The notes under the pieces are model-generated. The model ran no database searches, was not told the DNA's origin, and was given only the letters and a program-made list of their open reading frames with translations. From Verrucomicrobiota bacterium (GTDB lineage: Bacteria; Verrucomicrobiota; Verrucomicrobiia; Verrucomicrobiales; Verrucomicrobiaceae): 64,000 nt of DNA. The translations under genes and the position numbers were made by a program. Position 1 is the first letter of the stretch; each line of letters opens with the position of its first letter. Shown here piece after piece: positions 16,933 through 24,902 of this stretch. The DNA is taken from assembly GCA_025360015.1 (NCBI GenBank), contig JANYCZ010000025.1, positions 124,001 to 188,000 of the forward strand, in the 5' to 3' direction.

Positions 16933-18087
16933 TCAAACGACTGCCATCGAGACGGCGGCATTGTGGCCGCCCATGCCGGAGGCCAGTTTGATCATGCGAT
17001 CTCCGGTAGAGAGCTTGAGGGCTGCTGTATTTAAGGGGAGGCCGCAGACAGGTGGGGTGAGACCGGGGAGAGTGGCAGGCAGCCAGCCTTCGGCCATGCA
17101 GGCAGCGAGGAGGGCTACGTCCAGCAGGCCGCTGGCGCCGAGGGTGTGGCCGGTTTGCGGTTTGAGAGGTAGGAGGGGGACGCTTTGGCCATCCAGGGCA
17201 CGCAGGAGGGCTGGAGGCTCGACGCGGGAGTGGTTCAGGGTGCCGGTGGCGTGGGGGCAGAGGGCCACCACTTTACCCCGCTCACCCGCTTGCAGGGCGG
17301 AGCGCACGCAGGCTTCGATGCCGCCGCCGTCCTCGGGAATCATGAGGGTGTCGTAGGCGTCGCTGTTGGCGCTGTAATGTTCCAGGCGGCAGAGTTTGGG
17401 GCGTCCTGAGCTATCGCGCTCCAGAGTCACGGCAACGGCTGCTTCGCCGGGGAAGAAGCCGCTGGTCTGGGGGGAGAAGGGATCGTTGACGCCATTGGTG
17501 GAGAGCAGGCCGGTGTCTTGAAAATCCTGCAGGAGGGCGGCGATCAGGGGCAGGTCCACGGCCACGACGACGGCCCGGGGGGCTACACCGCTACCTACGG
17601 CCATCCAGGCCAGGCCCAGGGCATCCAGACCGGAGGAGCAGCCGTTGGAAATCATCTGCCAGGGGCCGCGAATTCCCAGCTCAATGCTGACGGCGGCGGG
17701 TATTTCACAGTGCATGGTGTTGCTGGCACTGAACTTGCGGAGGGGTCTGCGCCATGCATTCACTCCCAACATTTCTCCTGCGTTGCCACGACTGCTCGCG
17801 CCAAAGAGCCAGGACTCGCGGATTTCATCCGCAGACCAGCCCGCGCGGCGAACTGCTGCGGCGGCTACTTGAACGGCTGCATTGCTGGCTGCGCCATAGC
17901 GCCGACCTTTCACCAGTGCGCGTGAAGGCAGAGCCCCCACGGGCAGAGACACAAAGCCTGGCCCAGACACATTTGCGGACAGGGCGAGGCCGCCGAGCCG
18001 CTCACGCAGCGCGGTCAGGCACTCCTCCGTCCGCAAACCCAGAGCACAGGCCGTCTCCACGGCTGTGATAAACACAGATTCCATCAT
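16933..18087 (-). CDS. Beta-ketoacyl synthase (KAS I/II-like)
   Basis: Start taken at one of two adjacent ATG codons (18087 or 18084) giving MESVFITAVETACALG, the normal KAS beginning; an in-frame extension to 18186 adds only non-family residues. The ~384-residue product has the thiolase-fold triad: active Cys in SNGCSSGLDALG, first His in CPHATGTLNHS, second His in QTGHTLGASGLLDV. The canonical HGTGT motif is HATGT here and the usual Asp after it is Asn-His. So it should be condensing-competent, but it is divergent from housekeeping FabF. There is no acyl carrier protein or ketoreductase beside it. Same strand as the two glycosyltransferases, so it may make an acyl chain for a surface lipid or glycan. 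Confidence 0.8.
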   Translation of the reverse strand: MMESVFITAVETACALGLRTEECLTALRERLGGLALSANVSGPGFVSLPVGALPSRALVKGRRYGAASNAAVQVAAAAVRRAGWSADEIRESWLFGASSRGNAGEMLGVNAWRRPLRKFSASNTMHCEIPAAVSIELGIRGPWQMISNGCSSGLDALGLAWMAVGSGVAPRAVVVAVDLPLIAALLQDFQDTGLLSTNGVNDPFSPQTSGFFPGEAAVAVTLERDSSGRPKLCRLEHYSANSDAYDTLMIPEDGGGIEACVRSALQAGERGKVVALCPHATGTLNHSRVEPPALLRALDGQSVPLLPLKPQTGHTLGASGLLDVALLAACMAEGWLPATLPGLTPPVCGLPLNTAALKLSTGDRMIKLASGMGGHNAAVSMAVV

Positions 18088-18214
18088 GACACGATACAGC
18101 CCCAAAACCACCCCTACGCAACCCATCTCAGCAATCCCTTTACACCAAACTGACAAAAAATAAGCAAGCCAAAGATTGACACTCAAGTTAATAGCCAGCT
18201 ATATTTTAAACCTC

Positions 18215-18733
18215 ATGTTAAGGCAAATCATAGGACAACCCGAAGGGCAAAAGGAAGACAGGCGTTCCGAGGCATCCGCACCGGCTCCCGCAGCCGAGCG
18301 CGCACCCATTCTCTCCACCGCACCCGCTCCCGCTGCACAACCCCAACGCTCACATCAAGCTCCCGCTATGACCACCAGTAAAAACGTTCTCGCGAACGAC
18401 GTCGAAATCAAAGGCTCCATCAAGTTTTCCCACGACCTCATTATCGACGGCAAGATCGAAGGCGAAGTGATCTCTGACGGCAGCCTCACTGTGGGTGAAA
18501 ATGCCCTGATCAAAGGCGAGGTGAAAACCCGCTCCGTCATTATTTTCGGCAAGGTCGAAGGCAACATCACCGTCGCTGAGCGCTGCGAGCTGAAGAGCAA
18601 CGCCATCCTCGTCGGAGACATTGCTGCCGGCACCCTCGCCATCGAAGAAGGTGCAACCTTCATGGGCCAGTCCCAAGTCGGCAAAAAGGCTGAGACCAAG
18701 CCTGCTTTCGGCGGCGCACCTAAACAATCTTAA
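18215..18733 (+). CDS. Bactofilin
   Basis: Start chosen at ATG 18215; a TTG at 18176 and an ATG at 18368 are in the same frame. With this start the protein is 172 residues: a disordered Ala/Pro-rich N-terminus to about residue 55, then the bactofilin beta-helix core (VEIKGSIKFSHDLIIDGKIEG, GSLTVGENALIKGEV, RSVIIFGKVEGNITV, LVGDIAAGTLAIEEGA) and a short tail. Bactofilins polymerise without nucleotide and act as membrane-linked scaffolds for localised cell-wall synthesis, stalks and cell shape. It is followed 11 bp later by a second bactofilin-domain gene and then an L,D-transpeptidase, all on the same strand. Confidence 0.93.
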   Translation: MLRQIIGQPEGQKEDRRSEASAPAPAAERAPILSTAPAPAAQPQRSHQAPAMTTSKNVLANDVEIKGSIKFSHDLIIDGKIEGEVISDGSLTVGENALIKGEVKTRSVIIFGKVEGNITVAERCELKSNAILVGDIAAGTLAIEEGATFMGQSQVGKKAETKPAFGGAPKQS

Positions 18734-18744
18734 CTCCTACCTGA

Positions 18745-19836
18745 GTGTTCGGACGGTTCTTCGGCACGAAGACCAGCATCCTGCCCACGCCACCTAAGAA
18801 TCAAATCGAAGTGGTGTGCCCTTCTTGTGGCGCGGCTCAATATGAGCCGCGCCTCGTTGTTTCTACATTCTGCAAAAAATGCGGAGTGCACCTCACCGTG
18901 GAGAAACGCCGCGTCATCGCCTCTGAGGTGACGCGCTCGGGTGCCGGCATGACAGATGCCTGGACCGATGAACCGGCTGCCGGCAGTGCTCCGGCCAAAA
19001 AGCCGGAGCCAGCGGCCAAGCCTGCTGAAAAAGCTTCGGCTGAGCCTGCACCTACGGCAGCGGATGGTTTTGGTGCCTTCCTGCAAAGCCAGAATTTGCC
19101 TGCCGCCGATGATCCGCCGCCCCCTGCGGCTGAAGCCGCAGGTCCGGTGAATGCGGCCAGTGAACCTGCGGCAGCGGGCATGCGCCGTGCGCAGTCCAAT
19201 TCACCGCCCCCCACGCCTGCCCCTGCGCCGCATACGGCGACCTCGCTGCAAAAGATGAAGGAGCAGGGCATGTACCGGAACCAGTATTTCAAAGACGCCG
19301 AGTGCTTTGACTGCGGGCACAAGTTTAAAACAGGACGCTCGGCCAAGTCTGCCAACTGCCCGGCCTGCGGCGCCTACATTTCGCTGGAGGATGTGGAGAT
19401 CAACATGACCTCCACGCAGTCCATCAAGACGCGCGGCGATGTCCTCATCCGCAAACGCGGCCGCCTTTCCGCCAGCAGTGTGCATTGCCGTGATCTGGAA
19501 TGCCATGGCATCATCGAAGCGAATGTCACCTGCTCTGGCGATGCCACCTTCCGCACCACGGGCAGCATCATCGGTGAGATTCACTGCCACCGGTTCGTCG
19601 TTGAAAAGGGCGCGGATGTCGCCTTCCTCAATCCGGTGCATGCCACCGAGGTGGACATCCAGGCGCGAGTGACAGGCACGATTTACAGCACTGGCCCGGT
19701 GCTGATCAGCAGCAATGGGGCCATCAATGGCGACGTCACGGCGCGGTCCGTTTCCATCGAGCCCGGCGGTGAGCTGAATGGTGCAATGAACATTGTGCGT
19801 GGCAAGCAGCAGCAGCCGCCTCCTGCGGCCTCCTGA
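18745..19836 (+). CDS. Zinc-ribbon bactofilin-domain protein
   Basis: A 363-residue protein read from a GTG codon. The N-terminus has one zinc ribbon (CPSCG at about 29-33 with CKKCG at about 48-52), then ~120 residues of Ala/Pro-rich linker, a second ribbon (CFDCG with CPACG at about 190-215), and a C-terminal bactofilin-like beta-helix from about 220 (GDVLIRKRGRLSASSVHC, LECHGIIEANVTCSGDA, GSIIGEIHCHRFVVEKGA, VTGTIYSTGPVLISSNG). It is twice the length of a classical bactofilin. The ribbons suggest a protein- or nucleic-acid-binding adaptor attached to the bactofilin polymer. It lies between the simple bactofilin and the transpeptidase gene. Role in shaping the cell wall is inference. Confidence 0.85.
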   Translation: MFGRFFGTKTSILPTPPKNQIEVVCPSCGAAQYEPRLVVSTFCKKCGVHLTVEKRRVIASEVTRSGAGMTDAWTDEPAAGSAPAKKPEPAAKPAEKASAEPAPTAADGFGAFLQSQNLPAADDPPPPAAEAAGPVNAASEPAAAGMRRAQSNSPPPTPAPAPHTATSLQKMKEQGMYRNQYFKDAECFDCGHKFKTGRSAKSANCPACGAYISLEDVEINMTSTQSIKTRGDVLIRKRGRLSASSVHCRDLECHGIIEANVTCSGDATFRTTGSIIGEIHCHRFVVEKGADVAFLNPVHATEVDIQARVTGTIYSTGPVLISSNGAINGDVTARSVSIEPGGELNGAMNIVRGKQQQPPPAAS

Positions 19837-19856
19837 GCGGAGGCTGTGCCTTGAAA

Positions 19857-20672
19857 ATGCACACGTTGATTCTTGCGACGGCGCTTCTGGGCAGCATTCT
19901 CCTGGCAGCACGCACCGATACTTTCACGACCCTTCGCTCCTGGCTCAGCCTGGCCATGCAGATCATCACGCACGATCATCTCTCTCTGCCCTACCCGCCG
20001 CCGCCTGCGCCCAAGGACTGGGCGGGCCTGCCGGCGGCGGAACGGCTCAGCGATGTGCGCAAGCGCCTGCTGCCGAAGCTGAACGAGGAACTGGCGGCGA
20101 AGCAGTGTCGCCTGGGGCAGCGGGTGTTTGTGCGAATTTTCAAAGAGAGCCGGGAGTTCGAGCTCTGGCTGCAGGCAGACCAGGGCGCGTGGCGGCTGTT
20201 CCGCACGTACCCCATCGCCTGTTTCTCCGGTACGCTGGGGCCGAAGACGCGCGAGGGAGACATGCAGGCGCCGGAGGGTTTTTACAGCGTCACGCAGAAG
20301 CAGCTCAATCCTGCCAGCAAATACCATCTGGCTTTTAACATCGGTTATCCGAATGCGTATGACTTGGCCCATCAGCGCACGGGCAACCTGATCATGGTGC
20401 ATGGGGACCTGTGCAGCATTGGCTGCTTTGCGATGACGGATGCGGTGATTGAGGAGATCTATCTGGTGGTGGAAGCGGCGGTGAAGAATGGCGGGAGTGT
20501 GCCGGTGCATGTGTTTCCGTTTCGGATGACGGCGGAGCGGATGGGGAGAGCGGAGGCGGTGAACCGGGAGTTTTGGGAGGAGCTGGTGCCGGGGTATGAG
20601 GTGTTTGAGAAGGAGCGGCGGGTGCCGGTGATCGGGGTGGAGGGCGGGAGGTATCGGGTCGGAAATTTATGA
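19857..20672 (+). CDS. L,D-transpeptidase (YkuD fold, YafK-like)
   Basis: Start at ATG 19857 (MHTLILATALLGSILLA), which gives an export signal or anchor; a TTG six bases earlier is possible. The 271-residue protein has the YkuD catalytic signature near residue 180-188: IMVHGDLCSIGCFAMTD, with His in HG and the nucleophilic Cys in GC. The sequence around it (EGFYSVTQKQLNPASKYHLAFNIGYPN shortened here to key words EGFYSV and NIGYPN) matches the YafK branch. It should form or cleave L,D cross-links or attach proteins to peptidoglycan. It follows the two bactofilin genes by 20 bp, so the three likely act together in local wall growth. Confidence 0.88.
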   Translation: MHTLILATALLGSILLAARTDTFTTLRSWLSLAMQIITHDHLSLPYPPPPAPKDWAGLPAAERLSDVRKRLLPKLNEELAAKQCRLGQRVFVRIFKESREFELWLQADQGAWRLFRTYPIACFSGTLGPKTREGDMQAPEGFYSVTQKQLNPASKYHLAFNIGYPNAYDLAHQRTGNLIMVHGDLCSIGCFAMTDAVIEEIYLVVEAAVKNGGSVPVHVFPFRMTAERMGRAEAVNREFWEELVPGYEVFEKERRVPVIGVEGGRYRVGNL

Positions 20673-20696
20673 TTTATGATTTACGATTTATGATTT
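20672..20696. repeat. 25-nt AT-rich heptamer element, copy 1
   Basis: A 25-nt unit made of alternating ATTTATG and ATTTACG words, preceded by one more ATTTATG. The identical 25-mer occurs at 32713-32737 and, inverted, at 32841-32865. Here it overlaps the stop codon of the transpeptidase gene by one base. Confidence 0.85.
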
Positions 20697-21016
20697 GAGA
20701 CATGAGGCGAATGACCTCAAGTGAACTCTGGGAAGGGATGATCGACTTGGGTGGGGAGCGGGATGTGTTGGGGTTATGCGGGGTGAGTGGGTGTGGCGGA
20801 GCGCCGCACAGAGGACTGTGCGGACCACTTTGCTATCGCCTTCGCGACAGCCCTTTTGGGTATTTCTCAACGCGGGGTTGGCTATGTGATGATTTAGACT
20901 TCTAGCGAAGACGTCAAATGACAGAACGGAAGCGACCTGCGGGGGGTATTTTTTGGAGGGGTTTTATTCCGTGTTCGACCTGACAGGCGGGACGCCCTAT
21001 CCTCCGTATAGATTTC
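20697..21016. other. Intergenic stretch without a gene; one REP-like hairpin
   Basis: No coding sequence is supported here. The only clear structure is a perfect 8-bp hairpin CCGCACAG-AGGA-CTGTGCGG at 20804-20823, one of several AGGA-loop hairpins in the window. The last part leads into the alcohol dehydrogenase gene. Confidence 0.6.
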
Positions 21017-22009
21017 ATGCGCTCGCTTACTCTTACTGCTGCCAGAACTTTGGTTTGGACGACGTTGCCGGAGGCTGCGGCGCTGGGGGCGGGTGAGGCG
21101 CTGGTGGGGATTCGGGCGATTGGGATCTGTGGGACGGATTTTAGCGGGTATCTGGGGAAGATGCCGTTCATTGAGTTTCCGCGGATTCTTGGGCATGAAC
21201 TGGGGGTGGAGGTGCTGGCGGTGGGTGATGGGGTGACACATTTGCAGGTGGGGGATCGGTGCTCCGTGGAGCCGTATCTGAACTGCGGGATGTGCCATGC
21301 GTGCAAGAGGGGCAGCACGAACTGCTGTGAGACGTTGCAGGTGCTGGGGGTGCACTGCGATGGGGGGATGCGCGAGCGGATGGTGCTGCCGGCGCGTAAG
21401 CTGCATGCGTGCAATGCGCTGGGCTTTGAGCAACTGGCGCTGGTGGAGACGCTGGCAATTGGGTGCCATGCGGTGAACCGGGCGCAGGTGGTGGCGGGGG
21501 ATGAGGTGCTGATTGTTGGCGTGGGGCCGATTGGGCTGACGGTGCTGGAATTTGCGCGGGCGGCTGAAGCGGCGATCACCCTCCTTGAGCTCAATCCTGC
21601 GCGGCGTCTCTTCGTGGAGCAGAATTATCCTGGCATCCAGGTGGTGGCGATGCTGCCGGATGAGGCGGCCTTTCAGGTGGTGTTTGATGCGACGGGGCAT
21701 GCGGGATCGATGGCGGGGACGCTGAGGTATGCGCGGTTCACGGGACGGATTGTGTATGTGGGGATCACGAAGGAGCCGGTGATGCTTGATGATCCGTTGT
21801 TTCACCGGCGGGAGCTGACGCTGCTGGCGAGCCGGAATGCGGTGGCGGCGGATTTCCCGAGGATTTTGGGGATGATGGAGTCGGGGGTGATTGATACGCG
21901 GCCGTGGATCAGTCACCGGTGTGAGTTTGGGGAGCTGCCGGGGGAAATGGAGGAGTGGCTGAGGCCGGAGGCGCGGGTGATCAAAGCGGTGGTGAGCGTC
22001 GGGCAATGA
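21017..22009 (+). CDS. Zinc-dependent alcohol/polyol dehydrogenase (MDR superfamily)
   Basis: A 330-residue medium-chain dehydrogenase. Catalytic zinc ligands appear in GICGTD (about residue 38) and GHELG (about 59-63); the structural zinc loop is CGMCHACKRGSTNCC at about 94-108. The Rossmann part has VLIVGVGPIGLTVLEFARAA near residue 162. The overall pattern is closest to sorbitol, L-idonate or L-galactonate dehydrogenases, which oxidise a secondary hydroxyl of a sugar alcohol or sugar acid with NAD(P). It stands alone, with repeats on both sides, so context does not define the substrate. G-rich codon use is similar to the downstream methyltransferase gene. Confidence 0.88.
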   Translation: MRSLTLTAARTLVWTTLPEAAALGAGEALVGIRAIGICGTDFSGYLGKMPFIEFPRILGHELGVEVLAVGDGVTHLQVGDRCSVEPYLNCGMCHACKRGSTNCCETLQVLGVHCDGGMRERMVLPARKLHACNALGFEQLALVETLAIGCHAVNRAQVVAGDEVLIVGVGPIGLTVLEFARAAEAAITLLELNPARRLFVEQNYPGIQVVAMLPDEAAFQVVFDATGHAGSMAGTLRYARFTGRIVYVGITKEPVMLDDPLFHRRELTLLASRNAVAADFPRILGMMESGVIDTRPWISHRCEFGELPGEMEEWLRPEARVIKAVVSVGQ

Positions 22010-22018
22010 CGAATCGTG

Positions 22019-22132
22019 GTGTTTGCAAGTCGTGGGCATGTTCGAATTCGCCGCAGAGGGGCAAAGAGGCAGAGGGAGCGGAGGTTGAATTTTCTCTCTG
22101 CCTCCTCTGCTACTTTGCCTCTCTGCGGCAAA
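22019..22132. repeat. Palindromic intergenic element, full copy A
   Basis: Begins with a GTTTGCAAGTCGTGGGCATG-type head, then GCCGCAGAGGGGCAAAGAGG (22046 onward) and ends with the inverted counterpart CTTTGCCTCTCTGCGGC. The two arms can form a long imperfect hairpin. Two relatives lie at 22195-22267 (left half only) and 22788-22900 (full). Confidence 0.8.
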
Positions 22133-22194
22133 TCGCACATCCCATGCTCTCTTTTTGATCATCGGGCTGGGTTGGCGGCGGCTTGGGAAATCGT

Positions 22195-22267
22195 GTTGTT
22201 TGCAAGTCGTGGGCATGTTCGAATTCGCCGCAGAGGGGCAAAGAGGCAGAGGGGGCGGAGGTTGAAA
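22195..22267. repeat. Palindromic intergenic element, half copy B
   Basis: Nearly identical to the first ~70 bases of copy A but without the closing arm. It abuts the 5' end of the GxxExxY gene and its frame is open into that gene. Confidence 0.8.
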
Positions 22268-22288
22268 GAATCAAAAACTCCGCCACTT

Positions 22289-22729
22289 ATGCGGCTAAAC
22301 GAACCACCCGACGACCCAATGCTTACTGAACCGACTCGATACGAGAATGAGCTCGCCACCCAAATCATCGGTTGTGCGATGATCGTGCATCGTCACTTCG
22401 GGCCGGGGGTGATCGAGAGTGTTTACGAAACCTGTTTCTGTCATGAACTGTCCAAAGTGGGTCTGGACGTGGTGCGTCAGAAGCGCCAGCCAATCATCTA
22501 TGACGGCATCACCTTTGATGACCCGTTCAAGATGGATATATTTGTCAACGAAGCCATCATCATCGAAAACAAAGTCGTTGAAGTGGTTTTGCCGCTGCAC
22601 AAGGCCCAGCTTCGCAGCTACTTGAAACTGGCCAACCGCCGCCTTGGCCTGCTGATCAACTTCAATGTCGAACGCCTCAAGGACGGCATTCATCGTGTCA
22701 TCAACGGCAGTGCGACGTATGATTTGTGA
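22289..22729 (+). CDS. GxxExxY family protein
   Basis: Start taken at ATG 22289, with another in-frame ATG at 22319 that begins closer to the conserved part; the open frame further upstream runs through the repeat and is discounted. The product is about 146 residues. The name-giving motif is present in FGPGVIESVYE (G-x-x-E-x-x-Y), with the usual preceding block ENELATQIIGCAMIVHRHF and the later KMDIFVNEAIIIENKVVE and LRSYLKLANRRLGLLINFN. The family has a PD-(D/E)xK-like look (D in KMDIFV, E-x-K in IIIENK), but its biochemical role is unknown. It sits between palindromic elements (22195-22267 and 22788-22900). Confidence 0.9.
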   Translation: MRLNEPPDDPMLTEPTRYENELATQIIGCAMIVHRHFGPGVIESVYETCFCHELSKVGLDVVRQKRQPIIYDGITFDDPFKMDIFVNEAIIIENKVVEVVLPLHKAQLRSYLKLANRRLGLLINFNVERLKDGIHRVINGSATYDL

Positions 22730-22787
22730 ATTGCGGCTGTAGGTTTTGGGTCGCTCGATTTAGGCAGAGGGCGACTTGGGAAGCCAT

Positions 22788-22900
22788 GTTGTTTGGGGGT
22801 CCTGGGCATGTTCGAATTCGCCGCAGAGGGGCAAAGAGGCAGAGCGAGCAGAGATTTGATTCAAGCTCTGCCACCTCTGCTCCTTTGCCTCTCTGCGGCT
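22788..22900. repeat. Palindromic intergenic element, full copy C
   Basis: Shares GGGCATGTTCGAATTCGCCG and the CAGAGGGGCAAAGAGGCAGAG block with copies A and B, and closes with the inverted arm TTTGCCTCTCTGCGGC. The middle differs from copy A while pairing is kept. Confidence 0.8.
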
Positions 22901-23030
22901 ATCCGGACGTCTCAATGCCGCTCCTTGTCATTCCTTGGACATTGGGGTTTACTCATTCGTCATTTGGCGCGAGCGCTGTATCCATTCGTTCAGACCTGTT
23001 TATCAACCCTTCCTTCCCCTGCCCCCATCC

Positions 23031-24200
23031 ATGCCTACTCTTACTGTCCAGCCACGCGCGCGTCTTTTTCACGGTCACCTTTGGGTTTATGCGACGGAGA
23101 TTCAGAAGCGCTTTGGGGATCCGAAGCCGGGGGATGTGGTGCATCTGCAGGATGTGAGGGGGAAGCCGCTGGGGAGTGCAATTTACAATCCGGTGTCGCA
23201 GATTTCGGCGCGGTTGTTTTCGTATCGGCGGCAGGACCTGGATCTGGACTTCTTCACGCGGCGCATTCAGCGGGCGATGAAGGTGCGTGAGGCTGCGGGG
23301 GTGGATCTGAATCTGTGCCGCATTGTGTGGAGCGAGTCGGACGGGCTGCCGGGGTTGATTGTGGACCGCTATGGTGACTTCCTGGTGGTGCAAACGCTGA
23401 CGCTGGCGATGGATCTGCGCAAGGACCTGATCATTCAGTCACTGAATGATGTGCTGAAGCCGCGTGGCATTGTGGAGCGGAATGAAGGCGCGGTGCGCAA
23501 GGCGGAGGGGATGGAGCAGATCAAGGGTGTGATCAGTGGTGAGATGCCGGAGCCGTTTGTGGTGCGGTATCAGGGCAGCGCGTTTCATGCGGATCTGCTG
23601 GAGGGGCAGAAGACGGGGCTGTATCTGGATCAGCTGGACAACTACCAGCTTGTGTCCTCATTGGCGAAGGGGCGGCGGGTGCTGGACTGTTTTTCGAATC
23701 AGGGTGGGTTTGCGCAGGCTTGTGCGCTGGCGGGTGCCAGCGAGGTGACGGCGGTGGACATCAGCGAGTCGGCCACGGAGGTGGCGAAGCAGAATGCGGC
23801 GATTGCGGGGGTGCAGATCCAGTGCATCGCGGAGAACTGTTTTGATTTTCTGAAGCGGAATGAGGCGGCGGATGCGCGGTATGATTTGATCATCCTGGAT
23901 CCGCCGTCGTTCACGAAGACGAAGAGCTCGGTGCGGGATGCGCTGCGGGGGTACAAGGAGATCCACCTGCGGGCGATGAAGATGCTGGAGCCGGGGGGGA
24001 TCTTTGCGACTTTTACGTGCTCGCATCATGTGAGTGCGGAGGAGTTCCACAGCAGCATCACGGATGCGGCGGTGGATGCGAAGAAGACGCTGCGGCGGGT
24101 GACGACGTACACGCAGCGGCCGGATCATCCGATTCTGGCGACGATTCCGGAGACGGAGTATTTGCGCGGGTATGCGTATGAGGTGGTGGCTAGTTGGTGA
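23031..24200 (+). CDS. Class I rRNA cytosine methyltransferase, RlmI-like
   Basis: Start at ATG 23031 (MPTLTVQPRARLFHGHLWVY), where the PUA-type N-terminus of the family begins; an in-frame ATG at 22935 adds 32 unrelated residues. The 389-residue product has a PUA-like domain (GDVVHLQDVRGKPLGSAIYN), a central EEHEE-like domain (RIVWSESDGLPGLIVDRYGD) and a Rossmann methyltransferase domain with VLDCFSNQGGFAQACALAGA, AVDISESA and the catalytic-loop motif LDPPSFTKTK. E. coli RlmI methylates C1962 of 23S rRNA; this is the likely activity. It stands alone after a palindromic repeat. Confidence 0.9.
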   Translation: MPTLTVQPRARLFHGHLWVYATEIQKRFGDPKPGDVVHLQDVRGKPLGSAIYNPVSQISARLFSYRRQDLDLDFFTRRIQRAMKVREAAGVDLNLCRIVWSESDGLPGLIVDRYGDFLVVQTLTLAMDLRKDLIIQSLNDVLKPRGIVERNEGAVRKAEGMEQIKGVISGEMPEPFVVRYQGSAFHADLLEGQKTGLYLDQLDNYQLVSSLAKGRRVLDCFSNQGGFAQACALAGASEVTAVDISESATEVAKQNAAIAGVQIQCIAENCFDFLKRNEAADARYDLIILDPPSFTKTKSSVRDALRGYKEIHLRAMKMLEPGGIFATFTCSHHVSAEEFHSSITDAAVDAKKTLRRVTTYTQRPDHPILATIPETEYLRGYAYEVVASW

Positions 24201-24338
24201 TTGGTGTGTGAAATAGGGTGCCGGGTTATTGTTTCGCCAACCGCGAAATCACGGCATCATTTTGAAAGCCGATTTATTGTTTCGGAACGGAAATATTGAC
24301 CTGGAAAGTGCGCTTGCGCCGCCCTCTACACTACTTGT
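24201..24338. other. Short intergenic region, nothing recognised
   Basis: Between the methyltransferase stop and the convergent DUF4928-like gene. No gene, no clear hairpin. Composition drops in GC here and stays lower across the next two genes. Confidence 0.5.
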
Positions 24339-24902
24339 TTATTTCACTATGACCCGAATGCCCGGCGTGCCCACCTTGGCGATCCAGCGGTTATTATACA
24401 GGTCGAAAAGCTCCTTGAGCTGGCTCACCTTGCCCGCCGCAGAAAAGCCCGCCAGTTCCATGATATTTTGTCCCACGAAGGACTCGATCGATCTCACCAC
24501 CACACGCCCGCGCTGTATTTCAGTATTGCCTCCCACTGCATCTCTCCAACCGATAGTGAGATCATTGCAAGTGAGCAACCAGACCTCCTTTTTGCTGCTG
24601 GCTACCCTTTGTTTAAGCTCTTCGTAGTGCCTGTGGTTCAGCGGATCTACCACGACCTTGATAACGGCGTCGTTGACATGAAATTCTTCCGGTAACGTGG
24701 AAGAAGCGAAAATCTCACGTTTGAATATCTGCGCCAGCACTGCGCATACTAGACCTCGTGCCAGTTCAGCACAACAGCCCAGGCCTCCCGCCGCTAACAA
24801 AAGATCATGAAGCGTCGCCTCGACAGAACGTCGACGAAGCTCAGACTCCAGGCATTGTACAACCGTGGCATTTTGCAGCTTAGAAGAAGGAGGGAAGGTC
24901 AT
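24339..24902 (-). CDS. DUF4928-like protein, restriction-system associated
   Basis: A 187-residue protein. The C-terminal segment VVVRSIESFVGQNIMELAGF followed by LKELFDLYNNRW matches my memory of the DUF4928 signature, found in proteins next to DNA cytosine methyltransferases and restriction genes. The middle part (VNDAVIKVVVDPLNHRHYEELKQRV, then KEVWLLTCNDLTIGW shortened to key words) fits the same family, though it is shorter than usual because the family N-terminus is reduced. Its ATG overlaps the stop of the upstream gene (24899-24902, ATGA), so the pair is co-translated. Base composition and codon use look less GC-rich than neighbours, suggesting acquisition. No methyltransferase is visible. 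Confidence 0.65.
   Translation of the reverse strand: MTFPPSSKLQNATVVQCLESELRRRSVEATLHDLLLAAGGLGCCAELARGLVCAVLAQIFKREIFASSTLPEEFHVNDAVIKVVVDPLNHRHYEELKQRVASSKKEVWLLTCNDLTIGWRDAVGGNTEIQRGRVVVRSIESFVGQNIMELAGFSAAGKVSQLKELFDLYNNRWIAKVGTPGIRVIVK

Noticed and set aside
16933-16980. Rho-independent terminator after the beta-ketoacyl synthase gene
   Set aside because: No stem with a T-tract could be made out in the 45-bp gap to the glycosyltransferase gene.
20894-22216. 440-codon minus-strand frame opposite the alcohol dehydrogenase
   Set aside because: His/Arg/Pro-rich composition typical of a GC-rich antisense shadow; the plus strand has full MDR motifs.
22016-22288. N-terminal extension of the GxxExxY frame
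   Set aside because: It translates the palindromic repeat (ASRGHVRIRRRGAKRQ twice) and is not part of the protein family.
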